Shown here: positions 27,863 through 35,853 of the stretch, piece after piece
How positions within the stretch are numbered: the stretch's first letter is position 1
How the letters are laid out: the number at the start of each line of letters is the position of its first letter
DNA from: Actinobacteria bacterium HGW-Actinobacteria-2
GTDB taxonomy: Bacteria; Actinomycetota; Actinomycetes; Propionibacteriales; Propionibacteriaceae
Reading direction: 5' to 3'
DNA: 64,000 nucleotides
Assembly: GCA_002841335.1 (NCBI GenBank)
Contig: PHEY01000001.1
Location: 496,964-560,963 of the forward strand
Made by a program: the position numbers and the translations under genes
Notes under the pieces: model-generated
Told to the model about the DNA's origin: nothing
What the model saw: only the letters and a program-made list of their open reading frames with translations
Database searches by the model: none

Positions 27863-28833
27863 CAGTTCACCTCCGGATTGCGAATGACTGCTCGAAGCCG
27901 GGCCGAGGCGGCCCGCGGGTTGGCTGCGGTTTCAGTGGGAGACGGACGCTCAGCGCCGCGGGTCAACAGTTGGAACTTGGCGCGATACTCCGCAGGCACC
28001 TCAGGCACGCCGACCGGAACCCGATCAGTCGTCACCTTGGCGAAAGCCCGCTTGACCAGGCGATCCTCACCGGAGTGGTAGGCCAGCACCGCCAGCCGTC
28101 CGGACGGAGCCAGCGCAGCCAAGGCCGCCGGCAACACCCCGCCCAGTGATCCGAGTTCGTCATTGACCACGATTCGCAGCGCCTGGAACGTCCGCTTGGC
28201 CGGATGTCCCCCGGTGTGCCGAGCTGCCGCCGGAATCGCGTCGGCGATCACCGGGACCAACTCGCCCGAGGTACGGAACTCTCGCGTGGCTCGGGCGGCG
28301 ACGATGGCCGCCGCAATCCGGCCGGCGAAACGCTCCTCGCCGAACTCGCGCAGGATCCGAGCCAGGTCCGACTCGCTCCAGGTGTTGATGATGGTCGCCG
28401 CGCTCAGCTCTTGGGTGGGCGTCATCCGCATGTCCAAGGGCGCATCTGTGGCGTAGGCGAAGCCGCGTGCGGTGGCGTCGATCTGGAGCGACGACAGGCC
28501 CAGGTCAAGAAGCATGGCCTGGACGGACGGCACTCCGGCTTCGTCCAGCACCTCGGGCAGCTCGTGGTAGATGGCCTGGAACAGTTGCACTCGATCGCCG
28601 AAGTCGGCCAGTCGCTCGGCAGCGATGGCCAAGGCGTTGGGGTCGCGATCGATTCCGATCAACTGCGCGTTCGGGCAGGCCGCCAGCACCAGGCGGGCAT
28701 GACCCCCCAAGCCCAGAGTGCCGTCGACATAGATCGACCCCGGCTCACTCAGGGCCGGGGCCAAGATCTCCAGGATGCGTTGCGCGAGCACGGGGATATG
28801 GGTGGCGGCGGCGATGCCTCCGGCTGCACTCAT
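27862..28833 (-). CDS. rsmH: 16S rRNA (cytosine1402-N4)-methyltransferase
   Basis: SAM-dependent enzyme that N4-methylates C1402 in the decoding centre of 16S rRNA. The 323 residues start with HIPVLAQRILEIL and contain the SAM loop YVDGTLGLGGHARLVL, IGIDRDPNALAIA, LLDLGLSSLQID, and the C-terminal YHSGEDRLVKRAF. Length is normal. It is the second gene of the dcw cluster, 140 bp after mraZ, and is coupled to ftsL downstream. Confidence 0.96.
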   Translation of the reverse strand: MSAAGGIAAATHIPVLAQRILEILAPALSEPGSIYVDGTLGLGGHARLVLAACPNAQLIGIDRDPNALAIAAERLADFGDRVQLFQAIYHELPEVLDEAGVPSVQAMLLDLGLSSLQIDATARGFAYATDAPLDMRMTPTQELSAATIINTWSESDLARILREFGEERFAGRIAAAIVAARATREFRTSGELVPVIADAIPAAARHTGGHPAKRTFQALRIVVNDELGSLGGVLPAALAALAPSGRLAVLAYHSGEDRLVKRAFAKVTTDRVPVGVPEVPAEYRAKFQLLTRGAERPSPTETAANPRAASARLRAVIRNPEVN

Positions 28834-28973
28834 CTCGACCCGTCCGATCCGTATTGCGGCTCGTGCGGAGTGGTTCCAGTCCGCTGGGCACGATTCCTGG
28901 CACCGGGGAAGGTGCGCCAGGCGATCGACCCAGCGGGCTGAAGCCGCGCCCGCACGAACTCCGACGTGGTGGT

Positions 28974-29402
28974 TCAGCCTTCTGAAGGCATTCCCTCGTC
29001 CAAGGCCGCAAAGGCCTCCTCTTGCGCTGCGGAGTAATCAGCCCAGGCGGCCTGGTCCCACACTTCAAGCCGGTTGAAGGCACCAATCACGACGATCTCC
29101 TTCTCCAGCCCGGCGTAAGTACGAAGCGGGGGTGGAATGACCACCCGGCCCTGACTATCCGGCAGTTCGTCCGAGGCTCCGGAAGCCACCATGCGCTGGT
29201 AGTCCCGCACTCCACGGACTGTGGAGGGCCCGTTCGCAGTGTTGGCGACTTCGGCCAGAAAGGCCTCGGTCGGCCAGATCGCCAAACAACGATCCTGCTG
29301 ACGAGTGATGACAAGGCCGGTAGCCAACTGTTCGCGGAACTTCGCGGGCAGAAAGAACCGTCCCTTGTCGTCGAGCTTGGGGGTGTAGGTGCCGAGAAAC
29401 AT
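28974..29402 (-). CDS. mraZ: Transcriptional regulator MraZ
   Basis: Ring-forming DNA-binding protein that controls the dcw operon from a repeat operator. The 142 residues contain two tandem AbrB-like half-domains, each with a DxxxR signature: LDDKGRFFLPAKFR (about 9-22) and DSQGRVVIPPPLR (about 80-92). AAGGGAG lies nine bases before the ATG. The GTGG array at 29421-29460, directly upstream, is the likely autoregulatory operator. First gene of the cluster. Confidence 0.95.
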   Translation of the reverse strand: MFLGTYTPKLDDKGRFFLPAKFREQLATGLVITRQQDRCLAIWPTEAFLAEVANTANGPSTVRGVRDYQRMVASGASDELPDSQGRVVIPPPLRTYAGLEKEIVVIGAFNRLEVWDQAAWADYSAAQEEAFAALDEGMPSEG

Positions 29403-29420
29403 GGCGCCAACTCCCTTCGC

Positions 29421-29460
29421 TCTCCTCCACTACGCGCCACCATACTCCACTTTCCTCCAC
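29421..29460 (-). promoter_or_regulatory. MraZ operator: four GTGG repeats at 10-bp spacing
   Basis: Read on the minus strand there are four GTGGA/GTGGC units spaced exactly 10 bp apart (CCAC on the plus strand at 29427-29430, 29437-29440, 29447-29450 and 29457-29460), ending 19 bp before the mraZ ATG. Known MraZ boxes are short GTG-rich repeats on a 10-bp period. A TATGGT that could be a -10 element lies inside the array, so binding would block transcription. Confidence 0.75.
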
Positions 29461-29549
29461 TTGCCACCCCTGAAAGCGGATTTCCCCACCTTTTTCCGGA
29501 CGGAAGCATGCGCACCCGGCCGCGCAGCCCCGTGCGCATTCGGGCATGC

Positions 29550-29576
29550 AAAAAGGGCGGTGGATCTCCACCGCCC
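29550..29576 (-). terminator. Intrinsic terminator after the DUF3040 gene
   Basis: On the minus strand GGGCGGTGG and CACCGCCC form a tight hairpin followed by TTTTTGC. It lies about 106 bp past the DUF3040 stop and before the mraZ operator, so mraZ must be transcribed from its own promoter between 29403 and 29550. The rest of the 29403-29681 gap holds no gene. Confidence 0.85.
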
Positions 29577-29681
29577 CAACCACTCCACTCTCCCCCACTG
29601 GCTCACCACGAGCCCCGGCGCCGATCACGTCATCGCGCGCGCCAGCAGCGTCCCGGAGGACGTACGAAAAGGGAGATCGAC

Positions 29682-30041
29682 CTAGTTCAGGTCGTCGTCA
29701 CGTCGGCGTCGGTTGTCCCGACGCGGAGCCGCACCCGGCTCGAACCCGGACTCATGGACGCCGGCACCATCATGGTCACCCGGCTGTCGCCAGGCCGTGA
29801 TCGCCACCGCCGTCGCGGCAAGCATCACCACGAAACCGGCCACGCTCACCAACGGATGCACTTCCATGCCGATCACCAGAACGGCCACTCCGACAGCGAA
29901 GGCAATCCCAGCCAGGATCACGGTTCGCTGGTACCAGCCGCGTTGATGTCCGCGCAGCGCATTGGCCAAACGCGGATCCTCGGCGGCCAACGCCGCTTCC
30001 ATCTGCTCAAGGAGCTTCTGCTCCTCTTCCGACAGCGCCAT
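29682..30041 (-). CDS. DUF3040 membrane protein
   Basis: A 119-residue protein of the actinobacterial DUF3040 family. It has the family opening ALSEEEQKLLEQMEAALAAEDPRLANALRG, two adjacent membrane helices (about 45-63 and 69-88), and a charged Arg/Asp-rich C-terminal tail. Function is unknown. AAGGAGGTGG directly before the ATG at 30041 fixes the start. DUF3040 genes often lie near mraZ and dinB in actinobacteria, as here. Confidence 0.88.
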   Translation of the reverse strand: MALSEEEQKLLEQMEAALAAEDPRLANALRGHQRGWYQRTVILAGIAFAVGVAVLVIGMEVHPLVSVAGFVVMLAATAVAITAWRQPGDHDGAGVHESGFEPGAAPRRDNRRRRDDDLN

Positions 30042-30125
30042 GACCACCTCCTTCAACGCCCGAGTAGGGAATGTATCGCCAGTCTAGGCGCGGGGGGTGC
30101 ATTTCGGAACCGAAACCGCCTTAGC

Positions 30126-31304
30126 TCAGATGCTGATGCCCCGATGAGGCCCGGTCAGGGTTGCCCGGGTGGCCGCGCGCGAACCGAAGGTGCGATTCAC
30201 CTTGTCGGCCGCGCTTTCCAGGGCATCCCACCCCACCTCGGGATCATCTAGCCGCGGCTGGCGCCACACCCGAGTCCGCTCAACCAGGCCAGTCACCCGC
30301 ACTCCGACTCTGCGCAGGCACTGCCGCGACGGCGGCAGCCGCCCGTACAACCGCAGCGCCGCCTCATACAGCTCACCAGTGAGATCGGTCGGTTCGGCCA
30401 GCGCCACCGAGACCGAACGGGTACCGAAGTCGGCATAGCGGACGTGGAACGTCACCGTGCGTCCGACCACACCGGCCGCGCGCATCCGGGTGGCCACCTT
30501 GTCGCAGACCCGCAGGATTTCCGCGCGCACCTCGGCGACATCACTCAGGTCGCGGCCGAAAGTCTCCTGGCAGCCCACACCGCGCTCGCCGGGACGCGCC
30601 CAGTGCTGCCGCCCACCGTCGCGGCCCCAGGCGATTTCGGCCAGCATGGCACCGGCGTGCCGGCCGAACGTTTGCCGAAGCGTCGGACGCGGCACGGCGG
30701 CCAGGTCGCCGATCGTCTCCACCCCGAGGCGGTGCAGCCGCGCAGCGGTGGACTCACCGACGCCGACCAGCCGCTCCACCGGCAGCGGGTGCAGGAAGTC
30801 GACGACGTGATCGGGCTCAATCTCGACCAGCCCGTCCGGCTTTGCCGCCACCGAAGCCATCTTGGCGATCAATCGGTTCGGCCCGATACCCACCGAGCAG
30901 CTCAGCCGCTGCTCGTCCCAGACCATGGCGCGCGCCCGCTGCCCGATCTCCACCGCAGTGCCCTGGGTGCGCCGAGCCGTGGTGAGGTCGAGGTACGCCT
31001 CATCGATCGAGGCCATCTCGACCCGCGGTGTGATGGTTTCCAGAATCGCCCGAACGCCGGCTGAGGCTTCGGTGTAGTCGGCGAAGTCGGGCCGAAGGGC
31101 CACCGCGTGCGGACACAGCCGCCGCGCCACGGACACCGCCATCCCACCACGCACCCCGAAGGCGCGGGCCGGGTAGTTGGCCGACAGCACCACCCCGCGC
31201 CGCTCACCACCAACCCACACCGGCACATCGACCAACTCCGGATGCCGTCGCAACTCCACCGCGGCATAGAAGGCATCCATGTCGACGTGCATGATCACCG
31301 CCAT
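30126..31304 (-). CDS. dinB: DNA polymerase IV (Y family)
   Basis: Translesion polymerase. The 392 residues carry the catalytic carboxylates in HVDMDAFYAAVE (Asp near 8) and MASIDEAYLDLT (Asp-Glu near 105), YPARAFGVRGGM, the helix-hairpin-helix region RLHRLGVETIGDLAAV, and a little-finger domain. The C terminus (RGISI) has no clear clamp-binding QxxLF motif, which is unusual. ATG at 31304 overlaps the stop of the HEPN gene (ATGA), so the two are coupled; the longer upstream frame is not coding. The pair is preceded by a LexA-type box. Confidence 0.93.
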   Translation of the reverse strand: MAVIMHVDMDAFYAAVELRRHPELVDVPVWVGGERRGVVLSANYPARAFGVRGGMAVSVARRLCPHAVALRPDFADYTEASAGVRAILETITPRVEMASIDEAYLDLTTARRTQGTAVEIGQRARAMVWDEQRLSCSVGIGPNRLIAKMASVAAKPDGLVEIEPDHVVDFLHPLPVERLVGVGESTAARLHRLGVETIGDLAAVPRPTLRQTFGRHAGAMLAEIAWGRDGGRQHWARPGERGVGCQETFGRDLSDVAEVRAEILRVCDKVATRMRAAGVVGRTVTFHVRYADFGTRSVSVALAEPTDLTGELYEAALRLYGRLPPSRQCLRRVGVRVTGLVERTRVWRQPRLDDPEVGWDALESAADKVNRTFGSRAATRATLTGPHRGISI

Positions 31305-31750
31305 CAGGCCGTGCCCCGCTCCGCGGTCACCGACGCCAGCCGTCGGCGCACCAACTCCAGAAAGGTCTCCGCGTCCCGCACCAAATCGTCGGCTTCCCGT
31401 GCCGACAACTGGTAGCGCCGCTGTACTGCGGCCTGCAGTTTGCCGGTCGCTTGATCGAAGCACGCTGCCCACTCGCCGAACTCCGGCGCCCACCGTGGCA
31501 ACGACCGCCAAATCAGGGCAGCATCGCCCGCCCGCCCCGTGCGCGCGACAGCCAAGGCCAGCGCCGCCCAGCCGGCCGCCATCAGTGCAGCTCGAAATCG
31601 ATCCGCCACGGTGTCGGCAACCTCGGCGGCAGCCAGCGCGGCTCGTGCTCGCGTCAACTGCTGCTCCATCTGCCGCACCTCCACCAGCAGGCCATAGCGC
31701 GGGCAGGGCCACCGGGTCGAGGGGTGACCCGCCCGCGCCGGTTCGAACAA
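31304..31750 (-). CDS. SAV_6107-type HEPN domain protein
   Basis: A 148-residue, all-helical protein resembling the HEPN-domain family named after Streptomyces SAV_6107, which is often found beside dinB in actinobacteria. The core runs from about residue 28 (MEQQLTRARAALAAAEVADTVADRF) to the end, with LPRWAPEFGEWAACFDQATGKLQAA. The RNase-type RxxxxxxH motif of toxin HEPN proteins is absent. Start is TTG at 31750 with AAGGA upstream, or an ATG at 31669. It overlaps dinB and sits behind the LexA box, which suggests a role in DNA damage response. Confidence 0.75.
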   Translation of the reverse strand: MFEPARAGHPSTRWPCPRYGLLVEVRQMEQQLTRARAALAAAEVADTVADRFRAALMAAGWAALALAVARTGRAGDAALIWRSLPRWAPEFGEWAACFDQATGKLQAAVQRRYQLSAREADDLVRDAETFLELVRRRLASVTAERGTA

Positions 31751-31794
31751 CGCATCCTTGAGTGGACCTTCCCCAGCCCTGCTCCGGTTCGTTT

Positions 31795-31810
31795 TCGAAC
31801 GTCTTTTCGA
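31795..31810 (-). promoter_or_regulatory. LexA-type SOS box upstream of HEPN-dinB
   Basis: The plus strand reads TCGAAC-GTCT-TTTCGA; the actinobacterial/Gram-positive SOS consensus is TCGAAC-N4-GTTCGA, so 11 of 12 fixed positions match. It is 45 bp before the TTG start of the HEPN gene, and also within 80 bp of the divergent DUF4126 gene. An adjoining GTTCG-TTTT-CGAAC inverted repeat overlaps it on one side. Confidence 0.7.
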
Positions 31811-31888
31811 ATAACTCCATCATGGCCTGCCGTCCCGCGCTCGTCAAGCCCGACACGTCCGCCTCGCCTCGACCGCTAAGCTCCCGCC

Positions 31889-32482
31889 ATGGAACTGGTT
31901 GCGCTCACCTTCGCCAGCGGTTGGACCAGCGGCATCAACGCCTACGCCACGGTCCTGGTGCTCGGCCTGCTGGGTCGGTTCGCCGGCGTCGCCGACGTCC
32001 CTGCCGGGCTTCAGCGCACCGACGTCCTGATCGTGGTGGGCATCCTCGCTGCTTTGGAGTTCTTCGCCGACAAGATCCCCTACCTCGACTCGATCTGGGA
32101 CGGCATCTCCACCTTCATTCGACCGATCGCCGGCGCCGTCATCGGCGCCCTCATTGCCGGCGCCAACGGTGACCTGCTCACCTTGACCCTCGCCTCGCTC
32201 GGTGGCGTGACTGCCCTGCTCAGCCATGCGGTCAAGTCCGGCCTGCGCCTGGCGGTGAACACCTCACCAGAGCCGGCCAGCAACCTCGGCGCCTCACTCA
32301 CCGGCGATGTCGCGGTGGTGTCGGTGGCTTCACTTGCCGCGCTCTACCCGGTCCCGGCAGCAATCATCGCCGGGATCCTGCTGCTGGCCACCATCGTGTT
32401 GCTGATCTTCGCCTTCACCCGGATTCGCAAGGGTTGGCGGGCGCTCGGCAACTGGATGACCAAGCGCGCCGAAGCGTCCTGA
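31889..32482 (+). CDS. DUF4126 membrane protein
   Basis: A 197-residue polytopic protein of the DUF4126 family. It has about four or five hydrophobic segments with the family's conserved start LTFASGWTSGINAYATVLVLGLLGR, the FADKIPYLDSIWDGISTFIRP segment, and VKSGLRLAVNTSPEPASN, then a C-terminal pair of helices. Function unknown; the Asn/Gly-rich re-entrant pattern hints at a transport or channel role, but that is speculative. It is divergent from HEPN-dinB and converges on the transglutaminase gene with one base between stops. Confidence 0.85.
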   Translation: MELVALTFASGWTSGINAYATVLVLGLLGRFAGVADVPAGLQRTDVLIVVGILAALEFFADKIPYLDSIWDGISTFIRPIAGAVIGALIAGANGDLLTLTLASLGGVTALLSHAVKSGLRLAVNTSPEPASNLGASLTGDVAVVSVASLAALYPVPAAIIAGILLLATIVLLIFAFTRIRKGWRALGNWMTKRAEAS

Positions 32483-32483
32483 G

Positions 32484-33329
32484 CTACGACAGCAGGGTCA
32501 TCTCGACCTGGACGAAGAGCTCTGAGGAGCCCGTCCCGGAGTACACACCCTTGAGCGGCGGGACGTCGAAGTAGTCGCGGCCCACCCCGATCTCGACGTG
32601 GAACTCCCCCGGTGGTCCGTCATTGGTCGGGTCCAGGCCCACCCATTCACCGTCCCAGTACTGCAGCCAGGCGTGCGACTCGCCGATCCGCGACTCCCCC
32701 ACCACCGGACGTACCGACGGCATCACGTAGCCCGAGACGTAGCGAGCCGGAATCCCGACCGAGCGCAAGGCGCCCAAGCCCAGGTGCACCAGGTCCTGGC
32801 AGACACCGGCGCGGCGCTCCCACACCGCGCTGGCGCTGGTGTTGACCTCGGTCGACCCCGGGACGTACGCGACTCGCTCGCGAATCGCGGAGATGATCGT
32901 CGCGGCCGCCGCGCTGGGTAGTTCGCTCCGCCGTGCCGCTTCGGCCGCCACCTTGCGCAGCTCCGGGCCCGGGTCGACGTGTCCAGTGATGGTCAGCATC
33001 TCGACCTGCTCATCGAGGAACCGCGGGTCACGCAACTGGTCCCAGCTCAGACCCTGGCCACGTCCGGTGCGGTCGCCAACTTCGATGGTGCTGGTGGCGA
33101 CCACAGTGAGCTCAGTGTGCGGCTCCGACACCTCGAAGGAGGTCACCTGGGTACCCCAATAGTCGAGGTAGGAGTGCGTCCAGGCCACCGGGCTGATGTC
33201 GATCCGGGTGGCTTGCACCTGCTGGTCCCGGGTGGCGCGCGGCGTCATCCGAACCTCGTTGTGTGACGTGGTCACCGTTCCGGCATAGCGGTAGCCGGTG
33301 TGGTGCACGATCCGCAGCTGCCGACCCAT
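32484..33329 (-). CDS. Transglutaminase-like cysteine protease family protein
   Basis: A 281-residue cytoplasmic protein with the N-terminal beta domain (LRIVHHTGYRYAGTV..., SYLDYWGTQVTSFEV) and a transglutaminase-core domain whose triad is Cys in RRAGVCQDLVHLGL, His in GESHAWLQYW, and Asp in VGLDPTND. Such enzymes act as peptidases or isopeptide-forming enzymes. GGAGG precedes the ATG at 33329, which overlaps the alpha-E gene stop (TGATG). It is the third gene of a conserved ATP-grasp/alpha-E/transglutaminase cassette of unresolved product. Confidence 0.9.
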   Translation of the reverse strand: MGRQLRIVHHTGYRYAGTVTTSHNEVRMTPRATRDQQVQATRIDISPVAWTHSYLDYWGTQVTSFEVSEPHTELTVVATSTIEVGDRTGRGQGLSWDQLRDPRFLDEQVEMLTITGHVDPGPELRKVAAEAARRSELPSAAAATIISAIRERVAYVPGSTEVNTSASAVWERRAGVCQDLVHLGLGALRSVGIPARYVSGYVMPSVRPVVGESRIGESHAWLQYWDGEWVGLDPTNDGPPGEFHVEIGVGRDYFDVPPLKGVYSGTGSSELFVQVEMTLLS

Positions 33330-34249
33330 CAACTTCCTCCGCTCCAGTTGGCCACCGTGACCCCGCTGAAGTAACGCTCGGTGAGCGCCTCGCTCACCTG
33401 ATTGCAGGTGCGCTGCAGTTCGGCCATCCGCAAGCCCAAGTCGTCCAGTACCCGCGCCGGGTCGCGATACTCCAATCCCGAGCGGGCCGTGCCCAACAAT
33501 CGGGTGGCTTCGTCCTCATAACCCCGGGTGCTGGCGGCCAGATCGAGTTGGCGCAGGGCGACCTCGGCCGCCCGAAGGTTGTGCACCACCGAGCGCGGGA
33601 ACTGTCGATCCAACAGCACGAACTCGGCCGCCTCTCGCGGCGTGGTCACGCCCCCGTACGACCGGACGAAGGCGTGATGGGCACCGCAGCCGCGCAGCAC
33701 GTTGTTCCATGCGCCCTGGGTGCTGATCGCCAACGCGATGGTGATCAGACGTGCGGTCATGTCGACCCGCTCGATGCTGCGACCGAGAGTGAGGAACAAC
33801 CAGCCCTCGTCGTGGCTCATGGTCTGGTCGGCAGTACCGGTGATCACTGCGCAACGCTCGCGCACCAGTCGGAACGCGGCCGTGGCGCGCATCCGCTGCA
33901 GCCGTCCGCCCTTCACCGAGTTCCAGGTGGTGTTGATCGCCTCCCAGACCTCGCTGGACACCGTCTCGCGGGCCCGGCGGGCCGCCTCGCGGGCGCCGGT
34001 CAGGGCGACCGCCACCGACGCCGGCGATGCCGTGTCGTAGATCAGCGGCCGCAGCACCTCGGTCTCGCCGGACGACGCCACCGGCGCCCCCATCACGACC
34101 AGCAGAGTCGCAGCGGCATCATCGGGGTCGACCGAGGGATCATCGGCCAGCAACTGCTGGTGCATCTCGACGATCCGGCAGGTGTCCTCGGCCCGCTCCA
34201 GGTAGCGGCCGATCCAGAACAACGACTCCGCGATCCGGCTGAGCATCAT
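33329..34249 (-). CDS. Alpha-E domain protein
   Basis: A 306-residue all-helical protein with the alpha-E signature at the N terminus (MLSRIAESLFWIGRYLERAEDTCRIVEMH) and the internal WLFLTLGRSIERVDMTARLI repeat. The family has no known catalytic activity. It is always found with circularly permuted ATP-grasp proteins and transglutaminase-like proteins, and overlaps both neighbours here by 1-4 bases, which indicates translational coupling and probably a complex. Confidence 0.92.
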   Translation of the reverse strand: MMLSRIAESLFWIGRYLERAEDTCRIVEMHQQLLADDPSVDPDDAAATLLVVMGAPVASSGETEVLRPLIYDTASPASVAVALTGAREAARRARETVSSEVWEAINTTWNSVKGGRLQRMRATAAFRLVRERCAVITGTADQTMSHDEGWLFLTLGRSIERVDMTARLITIALAISTQGAWNNVLRGCGAHHAFVRSYGGVTTPREAAEFVLLDRQFPRSVVHNLRAAEVALRQLDLAASTRGYEDEATRLLGTARSGLEYRDPARVLDDLGLRMAELQRTCNQVSEALTERYFSGVTVANWSGGS

Positions 34250-35805
34250 GGCTCGCTTCTGGTCTGTTGTTGCTGCGCCTGTTGGGCGGCCAGCCGCTCC
34301 TCGCCGAGATCACCCAACGGAACCGGGGTGACGATCTCGCGTCCGCGGCGCCGACGGCGCTTGCCCCGGACGCCGTCGCGTGCCAGCACCCAGGTGTCCT
34401 TCGAGCCACCGCCCTGGCTGGAGTTGACGATCAACTCCCCCTCAGGCAGCGCCACTCGGGTCAGACCTCCAGGCAGGACGTAGATGTCATCTCCGGAGTT
34501 CACCGCGAAAGGCCGCAGGTCCACATGGCGCGGTTCCATCCGCCCTTCGATCATCGTGGGCACCGTCGACAACTGCACCACCGGCTGGGCGATCCAACCG
34601 CGCGGATCCTTCTGGATCCGGGAACGCAGCGCGTCCAACTGTTTGGGGGTGGCCTTGGGCCCGATCACGATGCCCTTGCCACCAGAGCCGTCGACCGGCT
34701 TCAGCACCAGCTCGTCCAGCCGATCCAACACTTCCTCGCGGTGGGTCGAGTCCTCCAGGCGCCAGGTGTCGACGCTGGCCAGGGCAGGTTCCTCACCCAG
34801 GTAGTAGCGGATCAGATCCGGGATGTAGGTGTAAACAAGCTTGTCATCGGCCACTCCGTTGCCCACGGCATTGGCGATGGTGACGTTGCCGGCACGCGCG
34901 GCGGTGATCAGCCCCGCGCAGCCGAGGATCGAGTCGGCGCGGAACTGGGCCGGGTCGAGGAACTCGTCGTCAACCCTGCGATAGATCACGTGCACCGGTC
35001 GCAGGCCCTGGGTGGTGCGCACCGAGACGCGTCCGCCGTGGCAGACCAGGTCACGACCTTCGACCAGCTCCACCCCCATCATCCGGGCCAGCAAGGCATG
35101 CTCGAAGTACGCCGAGTTGAACACCCCCGGCGTGAGTACGACCACGGTCGGATCCTTCACCCCTGAGGGCGCCGCGGCGCGCAGAGCGGCCAGGAGTTGC
35201 AGCGGGTAGCCCTCGACCGGGCGAATGCGGTGACGGCTGGTCACCTCCGGGAGTGCGGAGAACATCGCCCGCCGGTTGGTCATCACGTAGGACACTCCAG
35301 ACGGCACCCGGACGTTGTCCTCCAGCACCCGGAAGCGTCCCACTTCGTCGCGGACCAGGTCGATACCGGCAACCTGACAGCGCACCCCGTTCGCCGGCCG
35401 GATCCCCGCCACCACTCGGTGATAGTGCGGCGAACTGACCACCACACGACGCGGGATCACCCCGTCACGAAAGGCCCGGCCTTCGCCGTAGACATCGGCA
35501 AGAAATGCCTCCAGCGCGCGCACTCGCTGCGCCACGCCGGCCTCGACCTCGGCCCATTCCTCGGCCAGCAGCACGCGCGGCACGATGTCGAGCGGGAATG
35601 GCCGTTCCTCTCCCCCGATGTCGAAGGTGACACCTTGATCGAGGTAGGTGGATTTCAGGTAGTCAGCCCGGGAGCGGATCTCGTCAGAATCGAGTTTCGC
35701 CAGCTGCCGCAGCACCGAGCCATAAGCCACACGCACACCGCCGGCCCCGACGACTTCGTCAAACGCACGCGGGGTACCGGCGTAGTCACGAAACAACAGG
35801 CTCAC
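34246..35805 (-). CDS. Circularly permuted type 2 ATP-grasp protein
   Basis: A 519-residue predicted amide- or peptide-bond-forming enzyme. Visible elements are GGEERPFPLDIVPRVL, RVLEDNVRVPSGVSYVMTNR, VVVLTPGVFNSAYFEHALLAR, HVIYRRVDDEFLDP, the glycine-rich VDGSGGKGIVIGPKA loop and LRPFAVNSGDDIYVLPGGLTRVAL. These are characteristic of the family linked to alpha-E proteins. The frame is open to 35835, but the GTG at 35805 fits homolog starts (SLLFRDYAG). First gene of the cassette; the basic tail GKRRRRRGRE is local. Confidence 0.92.
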   Translation of the reverse strand: MSLLFRDYAGTPRAFDEVVGAGGVRVAYGSVLRQLAKLDSDEIRSRADYLKSTYLDQGVTFDIGGEERPFPLDIVPRVLLAEEWAEVEAGVAQRVRALEAFLADVYGEGRAFRDGVIPRRVVVSSPHYHRVVAGIRPANGVRCQVAGIDLVRDEVGRFRVLEDNVRVPSGVSYVMTNRRAMFSALPEVTSRHRIRPVEGYPLQLLAALRAAAPSGVKDPTVVVLTPGVFNSAYFEHALLARMMGVELVEGRDLVCHGGRVSVRTTQGLRPVHVIYRRVDDEFLDPAQFRADSILGCAGLITAARAGNVTIANAVGNGVADDKLVYTYIPDLIRYYLGEEPALASVDTWRLEDSTHREEVLDRLDELVLKPVDGSGGKGIVIGPKATPKQLDALRSRIQKDPRGWIAQPVVQLSTVPTMIEGRMEPRHVDLRPFAVNSGDDIYVLPGGLTRVALPEGELIVNSSQGGGSKDTWVLARDGVRGKRRRRRGREIVTPVPLGDLGEERLAAQQAQQQQTRSEP

Positions 35806-35853
35806 CTTCGCGACGATACGAGCGCCGTGTTTCAAAAAGATGCCATCGGCGTT

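Noticed and set aside
29581-29610. Second GTGG array as a separate MraZ operator
   Set aside because: Only two units are in register and it lies upstream of the DUF3040 terminator; kept only as a note in the MraZ finding.
31304-31750. HEPN gene as a toxin of a toxin-antitoxin pair
   Set aside because: No RxxxxxxH RNase motif and no antitoxin-like partner; its overlap with dinB and the SOS box point elsewhere.
31305-31856. N-terminal extension of dinB upstream of 31304
   Set aside because: It runs out of frame over the HEPN gene and across the LexA box, and Pol IV homology begins at the ATG at 31304.
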